From an uncultured Flavihumibacter sp. (GTDB lineage Bacteria; Bacteroidota; Bacteroidia; Chitinophagales; Chitinophagaceae): 64,000 nucleotides of DNA. Shown in pieces: positions 8,887 through 17,691 of this stretch; position 1 is the first letter of the stretch; the number at the start of each line of letters is the position of its first letter. Location: the NCBI GenBank assembly GCA_902168105.1, contig CABHOY010000058.1:146588-210587 (forward strand). Reading direction: 5' to 3'. Made by a program: the position numbers and the translations under genes. The notes beneath the pieces are model-generated. The model made no database searches. It was not told where the DNA came from and was given only the letters and a program-made list of their open reading frames with translations.

Positions 8887-9932
8887 TGAACGGACAACCA
8901 ACGCTGAAACAGCAGGGATACTTCTTCCCTGCCGAATTCCATTCGCATGTCGCCACCTGGCTGAGCTGGCCCCATAAAGAAGCCAGCTGGCCCGGAAAGA
9001 TCCATACGATCTATCCTTATTACAGCCAGTTCGTAAAATACCTGGCGGAAAGTGAAATAGTCCGTATCAATGTCAATGACGAAGCCATGAAGGCCTTCGC
9101 TACCGGCCACCTGCGCAATGCAGGCGTGAACATGGACAAGGTGGAGTTCTTCCTCCACCCTACCAACGACGCCTGGTGCCGCGACCATGGTCCTGCTTTC
9201 CTGATCAACCCGGCAACACAGAAGAAAGTCATCGTTGACTGGAACTACAATGCCTGGGGCGGTAAATATCCTCCCTTCGACAAGGACGATGTCATCCCTA
9301 CCCGTATCGCCGAACACTTCAACCTCCCTGTATACCATCCCGGTATCATCATGGAAGGTGGCTCGGTAGAATTTAACGGCAAAGGTACCGTCCTCACCTC
9401 CGCCTGCTGCCTGCTGAACGAGAACCGCAACCCGCACCTGAACAGGGACCAGATCGAAGGTTATCTCCAGGACTTCTATGGTGTTGATCAAATCCTCTGG
9501 GTCGATGAAGGCATCGTTGGCGATGATACCGACGGCCACATTGACGATACCATCCGTTTCGTGAATGAAGATACCGTTCTGTCTGTCGTTGAAACCGATA
9601 AACAGGACGAGAACTACGAACTGCTCCAGGGCAACCTCCGCCAGTTACAGCAGATGCGCCTGTTAAACGGCAAACAGCTGAACGTAGTGGAGCTGCCTAT
9701 GCCGGACGCCGTTGCATACGAAGATCAGCGTCTGCCGGCCTCATATGCTAACTTTTACATCAGCAATAAGCACGTCATCGTACCGGTCTTCAACTGTAAG
9801 AACGACGATAAGGCGCTGCAGGTCATCGCATCCTGCTTTAAAGACCGCGAAGTAGTGGGGATTGACTCTACCGAGATCATCTGGGGCCTGGGCAGCTTCC
9901 ACTGTCTGAGCCAGCAGGAGCCTGCTATATAA
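8886..9932 (+). CDS. aguA: Agmatine deiminase
   Basis: A 348-residue member of the porphyromonas-type peptidyl-arginine deiminase/agmatine deiminase family. It converts agmatine to N-carbamoylputrescine plus ammonia, the step before AguB. Family motifs are evident: WLSWPHKEASWPGK near the start, NDAWCRDHGPAF (about residue 97), MEGGSVEFNGKGTVLTSACC, and the C-terminal GLGSFHCLSQQEPA that carries the catalytic Cys. The gene starts at the ATG that overlaps the aguB stop. The agmatine source (arginine decarboxylase) is not in this window. A strong terminator follows 20 bp after the stop. Confidence 0.95.
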   Translation: MNGQPTLKQQGYFFPAEFHSHVATWLSWPHKEASWPGKIHTIYPYYSQFVKYLAESEIVRINVNDEAMKAFATGHLRNAGVNMDKVEFFLHPTNDAWCRDHGPAFLINPATQKKVIVDWNYNAWGGKYPPFDKDDVIPTRIAEHFNLPVYHPGIIMEGGSVEFNGKGTVLTSACCLLNENRNPHLNRDQIEGYLQDFYGVDQILWVDEGIVGDDTDGHIDDTIRFVNEDTVLSVVETDKQDENYELLQGNLRQLQQMRLLNGKQLNVVELPMPDAVAYEDQRLPASYANFYISNKHVIVPVFNCKNDDKALQVIASCFKDREVVGIDSTEIIWGLGSFHCLSQQEPAI

Positions 9933-9952
9933 AATACTTTTAGTTATTTAAG

Positions 9953-9983
9953 AAGCCTGTCCGGTTTATACCTGGACAGGCTT
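9953..9983 (+). terminator. Terminator of aguBA
   Basis: Perfect 10-bp stem AAGCCTGTCC/GGACAGGCTT with an 11-nt loop is followed by a T-rich run (TCTTTAT), 20 bp after the aguA stop codon. Confidence 0.8.
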
Positions 9984-10204
9984 TCTTTATATAGTCAGCA
10001 GTACTGCGATAGTCCATGTAGAGGCCTATTTCGCCATATCTACTACAGTGATTGTATAGGCTTGACTATAGAAAAAGGCCTGTAATACTATGGTAATAGG
10101 CCTATACAGCTATAGCAGATGCCTTTTTGCTCACTGTATTCAGGCCTTTTGGGGTGTTCCAGTGTGTCCTGAGACAATGTCATCCTTATTTACGGGATTG
10201 CCCT

Positions 10205-10400
10205 TCGCTGCGGCTTCAGGTGGGACCCTGGCTGCAGTTCTTTGAAGCTTCGTTCTATTAGGCTTTATCAAGCGGATGGGCAGTTGGATCAATATTTAAC
10301 CCCTGGGAGGTCGTATCAGCCCGCTTCAAATAACTGAGGCCCGGGTCTCCACCTGAGCCTCCGCTGCTTCGGGGCTTCCTGTAATAGCAGGGTGTCCCTA
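10205..10400. repeat. Dispersed palindromic element, copy A
   Basis: Arms at 10216-10247 and 10324-10356 are imperfect reverse complements (core CAGTTCTTTGAAG versus CTTCAAATAACTG) around a 76-nt loop. A second copy at about 46245-46460 shares both arms, loop length (77 nt) and loop words such as GGGCAGT and TTTAACCCCTGG. Arm positions that differ between copies change on both sides so that pairing is kept. I see no coding sequence or transposase in it. It may be a non-autonomous mobile element or a structured RNA/DNA element. Confidence 0.75.
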
Positions 10401-10433
10401 TAATTATAGGCGTACAGAACCCATTATACTTTA

Positions 10434-10587
10434 AAGTCCACCCATACGGCATGTATGCGTCGTGTATAAGCCATGTATACGACATATATAAAGCGTACTC
10501 CAGGTCGATCAAGTCCACGCATACGTCATGTATGCGTCGTATATAAGCCATGTATACGGCATGTATAAAGCGTACTCCGGGTCGATC
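10434..10587. repeat. Two tandem 77-bp repeats
   Basis: Unit 1 (10434-10510) and unit 2 (10511-10587) begin AAGTCCACnCATACG and end GTACTCC[AG]GGTCGATC, with only a few differences. Inside each unit GCATGTATGCG and CCATGTATACG form further small palindromes. A partial third start (AATTCCACCTATAGGGTC) follows. The stretch lies in the gene-free region between aguA and the L,D-transpeptidase. No gene is evident. Confidence 0.8.
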
Positions 10588-10689
10588 AAATTCCACCTAT
10601 AGGGTCAAACCAGAAGAATAGCTACAACGCCAGCTATAGGATGTCATATATCGTACTTGCCTAGCCTGTTTCACCCAGCTAATAATAGG

Positions 10690-10866
10690 GAGCGTATAAG
10701 TAGCAGCGGTTTTAGTATGGGAATCGCGGGCCTTCGGCTCTTTGAGGTACGCTTGATGCCGCAAGATAAAGATCCACAGCTCATACGCTTGAAAAAGCCA
10801 AATAGCAATCCAACCAAAGAGGCGCCGACCGCGATCCCATACTGAAACCGAGCTACTTACGCGTTC
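10690..10866. repeat. Long imperfect inverted repeat
   Basis: The left arm (10690-10730, with TAAGTAGC and TTTTAGTATGGGAATCGCGG) is nearly the reverse complement of the right arm (10828-10866, with GCGATCCCATACTGAAACC and GCTACTTA). Pairing of roughly 35 bp surrounds a loop of about 97 bp. Outside, TTGCCTAGCCTG and CAGGTCAGGCAAA also pair weakly. Open frames crossing it on the minus strand look like by-products of the palindrome. No product is recognised. Confidence 0.7.
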
Positions 10867-11051
10867 TAAACAAAACAACAAGCTGCAGGTCAGGCAAACC
10901 ACCACCACCAGCTTGAGCCGTAGAACAAATATTGATAATCATACCCTTGCAGCGCCCGCTTACCCCCAATTATATGTCACAACATTGTTAAAGATCGCCC
11001 TACAGCAGAGCTTAAATTCACGCCTTCACATTTCTTTAGCTTTTTGAGGGG

Positions 11052-11059
11052 TAAATTTG
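11052..11059 (+). promoter_or_regulatory. Possible -7 box for the L,D-transpeptidase at 11138
   Basis: TAAATTTG matches TAnnTTTG and would give a leader of about 70 nt. No clear TTG lies 19-22 nt upstream. Confidence 0.35.
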
Positions 11060-11137
11060 CATTAGTCATTTTACGTAAACACAGCCGGACTCACCATAGG
11101 CCCGGCTTATTTTTAGGAACCTAAGCCATTTCCGCTA

Positions 11138-11887
11138 ATGAAAAAACCTGTTAAAAAACTCATTAAGTTCAGCCTTGCCGCCGGTATGTTTGCCGGGATC
11201 CTTTTTACCATCGCTCCTACGGCCGGAAATAAGATGAAAGTAGTGCCGCTTACAGAGAACAGGATAAGTAGCAAACAGGCGTTATTTGCCCAGTTAAAGC
11301 TCGATTCCCTGGGTCTCTCTAAAGAGGCGTTCAACTACGCACTGTCTGGTCTGGAGAAATTGGAAAAAGAAGGTAAACTGAAAAATCCTGACCTGCTGAC
11401 CATTGCCGACTTCAGTCAGCCGTCCAATAGGAAACGTCTGTTCGTGATTGACCTGAAACAGGGAACTGTACTGTTCAATACATTCGTATCCCATGGACGT
11501 AATTCCGGTACAGCTTTGGCAAACTCGTTCTCCAATGCACCTGAGAGCTTTAAAAGCAGCCTGGGGTTCTATGTGACCGGCGATACCTATAAGGGACAGC
11601 ATGGTTATTCCCTGCGATTAGAAGGCGAAGAACAAGGTATTAACGATAATGCCATGAGCAGGGGTATTGTGATGCATAGTGCGAAATATGTGAGCGAGCA
11701 GATCGCTAAGTTACAGGGTTATGTAGGTCGTAGCCTGGGCTGCCCGGCTATTCCTGAGAAGATACATAAACAGATCATTGAGGTCATTAAGAATGGCAGC
11801 TGTCTGTTCCTGTACAGCCCTGATAAGTCATACATGGCCAATTCAAAGATGCTAACGGCACCAGCCATAGATTCTACTGTTGCCTAA
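11138..11887 (+). CDS. Murein L,D-transpeptidase catalytic-domain protein (YkuD_2 type)
   Basis: A 249-residue exported protein with an N-terminal signal or anchor segment (KFSLAAGMFAGILFTIAP, about residues 10-28). The catalytic region runs from VIDLKQGTVLFNTFVSHGRN (about 105) to GIVMHSAKYV and GYVGRSLGCPAIP. The last motif carries the nucleophilic Cys (about 204), and the His of VMHSA (about 182) is its likely partner. Family members cross-link peptidoglycan stems 3-3 or attach proteins to them in the periplasm; many small members of this subgroup are uncharacterised. It follows the repeat-rich gap and is convergent with the second L,D-transpeptidase at 12110-13720. Confidence 0.88.
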   Translation: MKKPVKKLIKFSLAAGMFAGILFTIAPTAGNKMKVVPLTENRISSKQALFAQLKLDSLGLSKEAFNYALSGLEKLEKEGKLKNPDLLTIADFSQPSNRKRLFVIDLKQGTVLFNTFVSHGRNSGTALANSFSNAPESFKSSLGFYVTGDTYKGQHGYSLRLEGEEQGINDNAMSRGIVMHSAKYVSEQIAKLQGYVGRSLGCPAIPEKIHKQIIEVIKNGSCLFLYSPDKSYMANSKMLTAPAIDSTVA

Positions 11888-12109
11888 ACCTACGAGTCTG
11901 ACATCCATTTTCCAATAGAATCAGATCCGTTCATCCTTCATCCTCCCTGGCCCCTCTTCAGATACTCACAGGTCGGCGCCCAATTATATTGTCACGCCGC
12001 AAAACATTACAGCCTCTGCATGGTGGTAATGCGTGTACCGAAAAGGGCCAGGGGGATGGGATGAGCTTTATGTAAAAGTTGTAGATGATCAATTTTGATC
12101 GCATGATAG

Positions 12110-13720
12110 TTACTTCGGATCAGTAAAGAGCTTACGCGCCATGTAGGTATCATGATCGTAAATATCTTCCCTGAACTGCAGTTTTCCTCCCTCGTCAACC
12201 CAGGCGGTATAGTAAGTGATCAACACTGGTACCGGGTCCTTTACTCTAACATATTTTTCCTTCCCACTGTTCATTGCACTGTCAATTCTTTCCGCTGTCC
12301 AGGTGTTGTTATCTGCTAAAAGGTAGTTGGCCATCTTTACAGGGTCTCCCAGGCGGATACAGCCATGACTGAATGCCCGCTGATCTTTCTGAAAGAGATA
12401 TTTCTGGTTCGTATCATGAAAGTAGATGTTGAAGCTGTTCGGGAACAGGAACTTCACTTTTCCCAGCGGATTATCCTCTCCGGGTAATTGCCTGATCACC
12501 GGCAGCCCGTTACGCTCTCCCGTTACTTCCATATTCTTTTCACTGAGATAATTTTTGTTGCGCGACATCGCTGGCAGCACTTCCTCCCGCACAATGCTGT
12601 TTGGCAGGTTCCAGTAAGGACTGAACACTACCTGGTTCAGGCTACCTGAGAACATCGTAGTGCTTTTACCCTCTTTACCTACTACTACCGGCATATCAAA
12701 CTCTTTGTTCTTTCCCTTCCATACATGCAGGGCAAACTCCGGGATGTTCACGAGTATCAGACGGCCCTCCGGTGTGGATGGCGCCCATATCATCCTTTGC
12801 AGGTTAACCACCATCCGCTCTACGAGTTTGATGGCAGGAACATTCATTTCACGTAAAAGCGTATCTGTGATAATGCCTTTCGGCGTATGTCCGTGTGTAG
12901 CTTCGAATACCTTCACAGCGTTTTCCAATCCGTCGTTAAATACGGTGGTCGTATCCCTTTCAGGATATTCTCCGGTGATCTGTAAACGCTTTTTCACCCA
13001 TCCTATCAGAGCAGTACTGTCGCCCTTTTTATAACGTTTCTTCTTCTCGACGACTATTGTATCCCAGGGACTCTTTTTTGCAATGTCCAGGTACTGTTCC
13101 AATGATTTTGTAAGAGCAGTATAATTATTATTGATGTCATTCCTGTTCTTATCCTTGAGAATGGCGTCAGCCCTTTTCAGCAGTTCTTCTTTCGTTGCAG
13201 GCACTGTATGTTCCAGCCCTTCAACAGATCTATCTGTATCGTTATTCAGGAAATAATTGATGAAACGCTGCGTCAGCTGTAACTCTGTCTTTACAATATT
13301 CGCATCGCTCGGAGATGCGGCAGAGTCGCTATCTCCCGTCATCATAGCATTCAGACGGTATTCCAGCGCTTTATTGTTTTCACTGGTATCAACACTGTAG
13401 TCGTAAAGACTGCGGAAACCATATGCCTGTTCATTCAACCCCTGACTGTCAAACCAGGCGTATTGAAAATTACGTGCATTATAAAAGCTGATCAGGCGTT
13501 TGGCCAGCGTATCGTTCAGCTTTTGCTGAGAGATGAATTTATTGACATCACTGGTATCAAGAAAGAGATCATTGTAGGCATTCGCCGGAGTGATATCGGT
13601 GTTTCTGGGCGTAACAGTAATGGCTTCCTCCTGCTGCTTCTGGCCAGTCTTGTTCTTACATCCATAAGAAAAGACAAACAGTCCGAAAGTGATCAGTACC
13701 AGTAAATTATTCGTTCTCAT
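12110..13720 (-). CDS. L,D-transpeptidase, YcbB/LdtD type, lipoprotein
   Basis: A 536-residue protein with a short lipoprotein signal (LLVLITFGLFVFSYGC|KNK, Cys about 21). Residues of about 55-240 resemble the YcbB scaffold domain. A peptidoglycan-binding-like segment follows (VFEATHGHTPKGIITDTLLREMN), then the YkuD domain (LILVNIPEFALHVWKGKNKE), which ends with FSHGCIRLGDPVKMANYLL carrying the catalytic Cys and His. It forms 3-3 cross-links in the periplasm. It lies 102 bp downstream of the eCIS operon on the same strand, and two palindromes sit between them directly ahead of its start codon. Any functional link to the injection system is speculative. Confidence 0.9.
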   Translation of the reverse strand: MRTNNLLVLITFGLFVFSYGCKNKTGQKQQEEAITVTPRNTDITPANAYNDLFLDTSDVNKFISQQKLNDTLAKRLISFYNARNFQYAWFDSQGLNEQAYGFRSLYDYSVDTSENNKALEYRLNAMMTGDSDSAASPSDANIVKTELQLTQRFINYFLNNDTDRSVEGLEHTVPATKEELLKRADAILKDKNRNDINNNYTALTKSLEQYLDIAKKSPWDTIVVEKKKRYKKGDSTALIGWVKKRLQITGEYPERDTTTVFNDGLENAVKVFEATHGHTPKGIITDTLLREMNVPAIKLVERMVVNLQRMIWAPSTPEGRLILVNIPEFALHVWKGKNKEFDMPVVVGKEGKSTTMFSGSLNQVVFSPYWNLPNSIVREEVLPAMSRNKNYLSEKNMEVTGERNGLPVIRQLPGEDNPLGKVKFLFPNSFNIYFHDTNQKYLFQKDQRAFSHGCIRLGDPVKMANYLLADNNTWTAERIDSAMNSGKEKYVRVKDPVPVLITYYTAWVDEGGKLQFREDIYDHDTYMARKLFTDPK

Positions 13721-13726
13721 GCTTAA

Positions 13727-13765
13727 CCCTTTTGCAAAAGGCGTGCCTCTGCTTTTGCAAAAGGG
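13727..13765. promoter_or_regulatory. Paired 12-bp palindromes before the L,D-transpeptidase start
   Basis: CTTTTGCAAAAG, itself a perfect palindrome, occurs at 13729-13740 and 13752-13763, with centres 23 bp apart. The whole stretch also forms one 14-bp-stem hairpin (CCCTTTTGCAAAAG/CTTTTGCAAAAGGG). It ends 6 bp before the start codon at 13720 and lies 57 bp after the end of the eCIS operon. It could be a two-site operator for the L,D-transpeptidase or a terminator for the eCIS transcript. There is no T-run after the hairpin on the minus strand, which favours the operator. Confidence 0.55.
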
Positions 13766-13822
13766 CTAGCATGCCTGACCGTTCCGTTTCTGTAGAAAAA
13801 ACTGCACAGGAAGTGTGGCCGA

Positions 13823-15175
13823 TCAGGAATTAATGGTCTTTCCTTCTTTGCTGAACTCCTTACGGATACCCGTGAGTATATCCTTTAGTAAAATAGTTTG
13901 ACTATTTCTTTTAAGCGCCGCCAGACAGCTATACTGCACCACGTTAATGATAGCACCGCCCGCCAGCTCGTATTTTCTGGCAATGTCTTCCAGGTTGACG
14001 CCTGCGTCCATTTGCACCTTCGCAGGAAATGATTGTTGCCATAAACGTTGCCGCTGTTCCGGAGATGGAATAGGAAAATAGATCATCGACTGGAACCTTC
14101 TCCCGAATGCTTCATCTATATTCGCTTTCAGGTTAGTGGCCAGTACTACCAGTCCGGGAAAGTCTTCGATCCGTTGCAGCAGGTAAGCCACTTCCTGGTT
14201 CGCATACCTGTCATGCGAAGAGTTCGTGGCGCTTCTCTTACCAAACAGCGCATCCGCTTCGTCAAAGAAAAGGATCCAGTTCTTATTGGCTGCCTGATCA
14301 AATACACCTGCCAGGTTCTTTTCAGTTTCACCGATGTATTTGGACACTACCATAGAGAGGTCTATACGGTACACATCCAGCTGGAACGTCTTACCCAGCA
14401 GGCATGCAGTGAACGATTTACCCGTTCCCGGAGGACCATAGAACAGCGCCCTGTAACCGGGTTTGATCCTGTTCTCCATCTCCCACTCCTTCATCAGTGT
14501 AGGCCCATGTTCTATCCAGGTGCGGATCTCCTCTACTTCTGCCAGCGTATGCTGGTCCAGCACAAGGTCTTTCCAGTCAAGGTCCGTTTTGATCTGCTTC
14601 GCGGGGAACTGCGTGCTGTAATGAGGCTGATACGCGGTACCATGAGTGAAGAAACTAAGGTACTCGGAAGAGATCTGTAAGCCTCCGCTCAGAGAGGGTT
14701 CATCAGTATGTGCAGAGACCAGTTTCAGCATATTATGGCGGGCAAAGAAATGACCCGGACTGAATATCTGTAATAACTGGAACCGCTGTTGCAGATCATT
14801 TGCTGCCAGCAGGAATGCTGCTGTTTCTCCCGTAGGAAGGAAGCCACCATGCTGATTCCCTTTTATGCCGCCGAATTCAGTGAATCCTCTGTCGTAGGTA
14901 CTATTCTTGACAAAGAAAACATCGAGCAATTGCGGTTGTATATGCGGACATAAGGCCAACAGCAATACCAGCCTTTCCTGCACGCTCATATTGTAATGAC
15001 CGACGATCTGTGAATACACAGCGTCTTTCACAGCCGCCGGTGGAGGCGGTTCTTCAGCCACAAAAGTATGCGCCTGCTCAAAATATTGTTTCATTCTCAG
15101 CTGCAGTATCTCAGAGAACCATTGCAGATCATTGTGCAATGCCACTGCGTTAGCTGAGATCAGGTGATTGTCCAT
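13823..15175 (-). CDS. eCIS AAA+ ATPase (Afp15/PVC15-like)
   Basis: A 450-residue protein with an N-terminal family-specific region and a C-terminal AAA+ module. It has Walker A GPPGTGKS (about residues 247-254), Walker B ILFFDEADALFG (about 301-312), sensor-1 VVLATNLKANID and an Arg-finger-like AFGRRFQSMIYFPIP. ATPases of this type are the signature last gene of extracellular contractile injection systems such as Serratia Afp15 and Photorhabdus PVC15, and probably act in assembly or cargo loading in the cytoplasm. The start overlaps the end of the tape-measure gene by 16 bp. It is not a ClpV: that protein is larger and has two AAA modules. Confidence 0.9.
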   Translation of the reverse strand: MDNHLISANAVALHNDLQWFSEILQLRMKQYFEQAHTFVAEEPPPPAAVKDAVYSQIVGHYNMSVQERLVLLLALCPHIQPQLLDVFFVKNSTYDRGFTEFGGIKGNQHGGFLPTGETAAFLLAANDLQQRFQLLQIFSPGHFFARHNMLKLVSAHTDEPSLSGGLQISSEYLSFFTHGTAYQPHYSTQFPAKQIKTDLDWKDLVLDQHTLAEVEEIRTWIEHGPTLMKEWEMENRIKPGYRALFYGPPGTGKSFTACLLGKTFQLDVYRIDLSMVVSKYIGETEKNLAGVFDQAANKNWILFFDEADALFGKRSATNSSHDRYANQEVAYLLQRIEDFPGLVVLATNLKANIDEAFGRRFQSMIYFPIPSPEQRQRLWQQSFPAKVQMDAGVNLEDIARKYELAGGAIINVVQYSCLAALKRNSQTILLKDILTGIRKEFSKEGKTINS

Positions 15176-17691
15176 TCGGTATATAACACTTTAGGGAGCC
15201 AGGAAAAACGCATCATTCCATAACTCCAGGGTAATGTTTGTAATATAATATCATAACTGCGTTGCTGCACCCGGAGGAACCATGCTTCTTCCGTTTGCCA
15301 TATCATCCCTTCCCTTTTCAGGAAAGAGGCCCTGAAGCCATCTACTGAACTGTTATGCATCTTAGGCCATTGCTGGATGGCAGCGCCTATCAGTTGTTTT
15401 GACAGTTCTTTTTCAGCGTCAGTTAACACGATGTCCGGCATCAATGGTTCTTGCCATGGCATATTACACAGCACTTTGTTCAGCGTCAACGCATGTTCAG
15501 GATGATCAGTACCATCGTCTACCAACAATTGCAGCAGGCGTACGGCGCGGTGTCTTGCTGTTTCATTCACAAACTTTCCTCCTTCCAGCAATTGCAGACG
15601 TGAGAAATAAGTATGAAAGAAAGGATGCAGTAATACCAGTCCCGCATTCTGAACAGTGACCGCTTCTTCCGCAGATGCCGCTAATGGCTTCCTGCTGCCG
15701 AACAGGCTCTCGTAAGGCCTGTCTTCGGCCAGCGGTTGTAATATTTCCTTCGGATGATCCGCCAGCTTTGCCAGCTGTCGCTCCTCCGCCACAGCAACCA
15801 CTTGTGAGGTGCTGGTCTTCAGCATTTCAGCGGTGGCCTGCTGTAATAAAGGCACCGCAGTACAGATCTGCATAAAGGATGATACGCTGCCCGCATCGTA
15901 GCTCACAATCGCCTTCAGCAGCTTATGCATGGTCGTTTCATTATAGCTGCCGATATACTTTGCCAGACTATTAATATAGTCATCACTGTTATTGATCAGT
16001 AACTTGCCCGACAGCCATAACAGGTTGAACCTGCGGAAGAGCAAGCGGATATGTTCACGCTCCAGATTATCTGTAAGCAGACTCTCCATAAGGCCCTGCC
16101 ATTCCTTCAGCGCCGTAATGGTATGGTTCCCCCACAACAATGGAAGCGCATCGCGCATCATATGCCAGAAATCATCTTCCGTAGTATGTAAGGCTACCTG
16201 TTGTAATACTGCTACCGGCGCCAGTACGCTCCGGTAAAAAGCCATCCTCTCCGGATGCGAACGTTGCTGATATTGCAGCCAGATCTCCCGGAAACTGTTC
16301 CGGTGTTGTATAAAAGTATGTGGCAATGCCTGTTGCAGGAACTGTAAGGTATCCTGCTCGGCATAGACCTGTAATTGCTTGCGGATGTTCTCTTCCAGCG
16401 GCGTGACCGGCCTGTCGAATAAGCGGTGTACTTCCAGGCGGGCCTGCAGGTTGTGCACCGGATGTTCCCACATCGCTGCAAGCACCAGCGGACGTTTTCT
16501 AAACAGCAGGATCACCGCTTGTCTTAAGAGTATTTCCTGTCTGCCCGTTTGCAGTCTGCTGAACCATACAGGCAAGGGCTGCCCCGTAATAAAGGCACGG
16601 AACAATACCACCGCCTGCTGCCACACCTCTTCCCGGTCTTCCTTACTCACTATCGTGTCGTAGTTGATCCACAATAAAGGTAACGGCAGGTCAGAGTGCA
16701 TACCGCCCGGTAAGGGCAGTAAACGGGGCGCGATCACATTTTCATATGCATCATGCGGCATGACCACCAGCGATTGCCCGCTCTGTGTATGTAAGCCCGC
16801 CGCTTCATTCTCTTCATACAATACCTGAATGAAGGTGACGAAAGAGTCGGAAGGGATGTATTGGCGATAAGCATCTATCGCCTTACGAAAAATATAAAGC
16901 AGGTGAAAATAATCAACGTTGAAGTGTCGCGCCAGTCTTTCGAGGTTACGGCGGATGAACTGTTTCCTGTTGAACTGACCACTATTGTCGGTGACAAGAT
17001 AGGTCAGTACGAACAACCAGACAGCGCGCTCAAATTCACTCCGTGCATTCTGTATCACAGGTTGCCTGTTGTGCAGCGTGATAACGCCTGTGATATACCC
17101 AAGAATGAACGTAGCCTGTGCTTCTTCCAGTGAGGTGATGATCTGTTGTACCACCTCACGGGAGAAATGCCAGGCAATACGTTTCAGGATATAATCCTGC
17201 TGCGCGATCTCTGTAATGAATGCAGCAAAACGGGAAGGGTCTTCATCTATAAGCGCCAGCAATATTCTTTCCAGCTGCTCACCTTCTTCTGTCTGTGCCC
17301 ACCAGGGCATACTACCGGTACGCAGGTAATGCCCTAGCAAGGCATACTGACGCGCAGTTTCGTTGTGGAAGTAAAGTCCTTCGCTGGCTGTATTATGCTG
17401 ATCTGACTTATCTATTTTCTCCCGTAAGGCCTTCTCCAGCGCCTCCGGTAATAAGCGGATGATATCCTGCTCGAAATTGGTGTATGGCAATGTGCCCAGA
17501 TCTATTTCCAGCTCATGTATCCAGACACTTTCTGTTGATAACAATACTTTGTTTATCACCCCTTCAGCCGCAGCAGATAAATGAAGATTGAACAGGCTAC
17601 TGAATTTATCCTGCAAAGACCTGGCAGATCCCTTATCTGCATATTCAATATCAAATGTCCACTTACGGATAATATGTTCGCCCCTACCCAT
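15160..17691 (-). CDS. eCIS tape-measure protein (Afp14-like)
   Basis: An 843-residue cytoplasmic-looking protein without signal peptide. The N-terminus (IIRKWTFDIEYADKGSARS, then LSAAAEGVINKVL) and the C-terminal block with GLVLLHPFFHTYFSRLQLL and NKVLCNMPWQEPLMPDI are characteristic of the family annotated as contractile injection system tape measure protein. Much of the middle is alpha-helical, Leu- and Gln-rich. The family is thought to set sheath-tube length, as Afp14 does. It directly abuts the Afp12-like gene upstream and overlaps the ATPase gene downstream. I see no obvious internal duplication. Confidence 0.85.
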   Translation of the reverse strand: MGRGEHIIRKWTFDIEYADKGSARSLQDKFSSLFNLHLSAAAEGVINKVLLSTESVWIHELEIDLGTLPYTNFEQDIIRLLPEALEKALREKIDKSDQHNTASEGLYFHNETARQYALLGHYLRTGSMPWWAQTEEGEQLERILLALIDEDPSRFAAFITEIAQQDYILKRIAWHFSREVVQQIITSLEEAQATFILGYITGVITLHNRQPVIQNARSEFERAVWLFVLTYLVTDNSGQFNRKQFIRRNLERLARHFNVDYFHLLYIFRKAIDAYRQYIPSDSFVTFIQVLYEENEAAGLHTQSGQSLVVMPHDAYENVIAPRLLPLPGGMHSDLPLPLLWINYDTIVSKEDREEVWQQAVVLFRAFITGQPLPVWFSRLQTGRQEILLRQAVILLFRKRPLVLAAMWEHPVHNLQARLEVHRLFDRPVTPLEENIRKQLQVYAEQDTLQFLQQALPHTFIQHRNSFREIWLQYQQRSHPERMAFYRSVLAPVAVLQQVALHTTEDDFWHMMRDALPLLWGNHTITALKEWQGLMESLLTDNLEREHIRLLFRRFNLLWLSGKLLINNSDDYINSLAKYIGSYNETTMHKLLKAIVSYDAGSVSSFMQICTAVPLLQQATAEMLKTSTSQVVAVAEERQLAKLADHPKEILQPLAEDRPYESLFGSRKPLAASAEEAVTVQNAGLVLLHPFFHTYFSRLQLLEGGKFVNETARHRAVRLLQLLVDDGTDHPEHALTLNKVLCNMPWQEPLMPDIVLTDAEKELSKQLIGAAIQQWPKMHNSSVDGFRASFLKREGMIWQTEEAWFLRVQQRSYDIILQTLPWSYGMMRFSWLPKVLYTEWTIT

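Noticed and set aside
10434..10587. CRISPR array or integron-like repeat
   Set aside because: There are only two adjoining copies of 77 bp with no spacers, attC-like core or integrase.
10258..10596. 112-residue frame on the minus strand
   Set aside because: It runs through the palindromic element and the 77-bp repeats; its internal similarity simply reflects the tandem DNA repeat.
10597..10908. 103-residue frame on the minus strand
   Set aside because: It lies over the long inverted repeat and has no recognisable domain, promoter or start signal.
14048..14680. Long frame on the plus strand opposite the ATPase gene
   Set aside because: It is antisense to a well-conserved AAA+ gene and shows no domain of its own.
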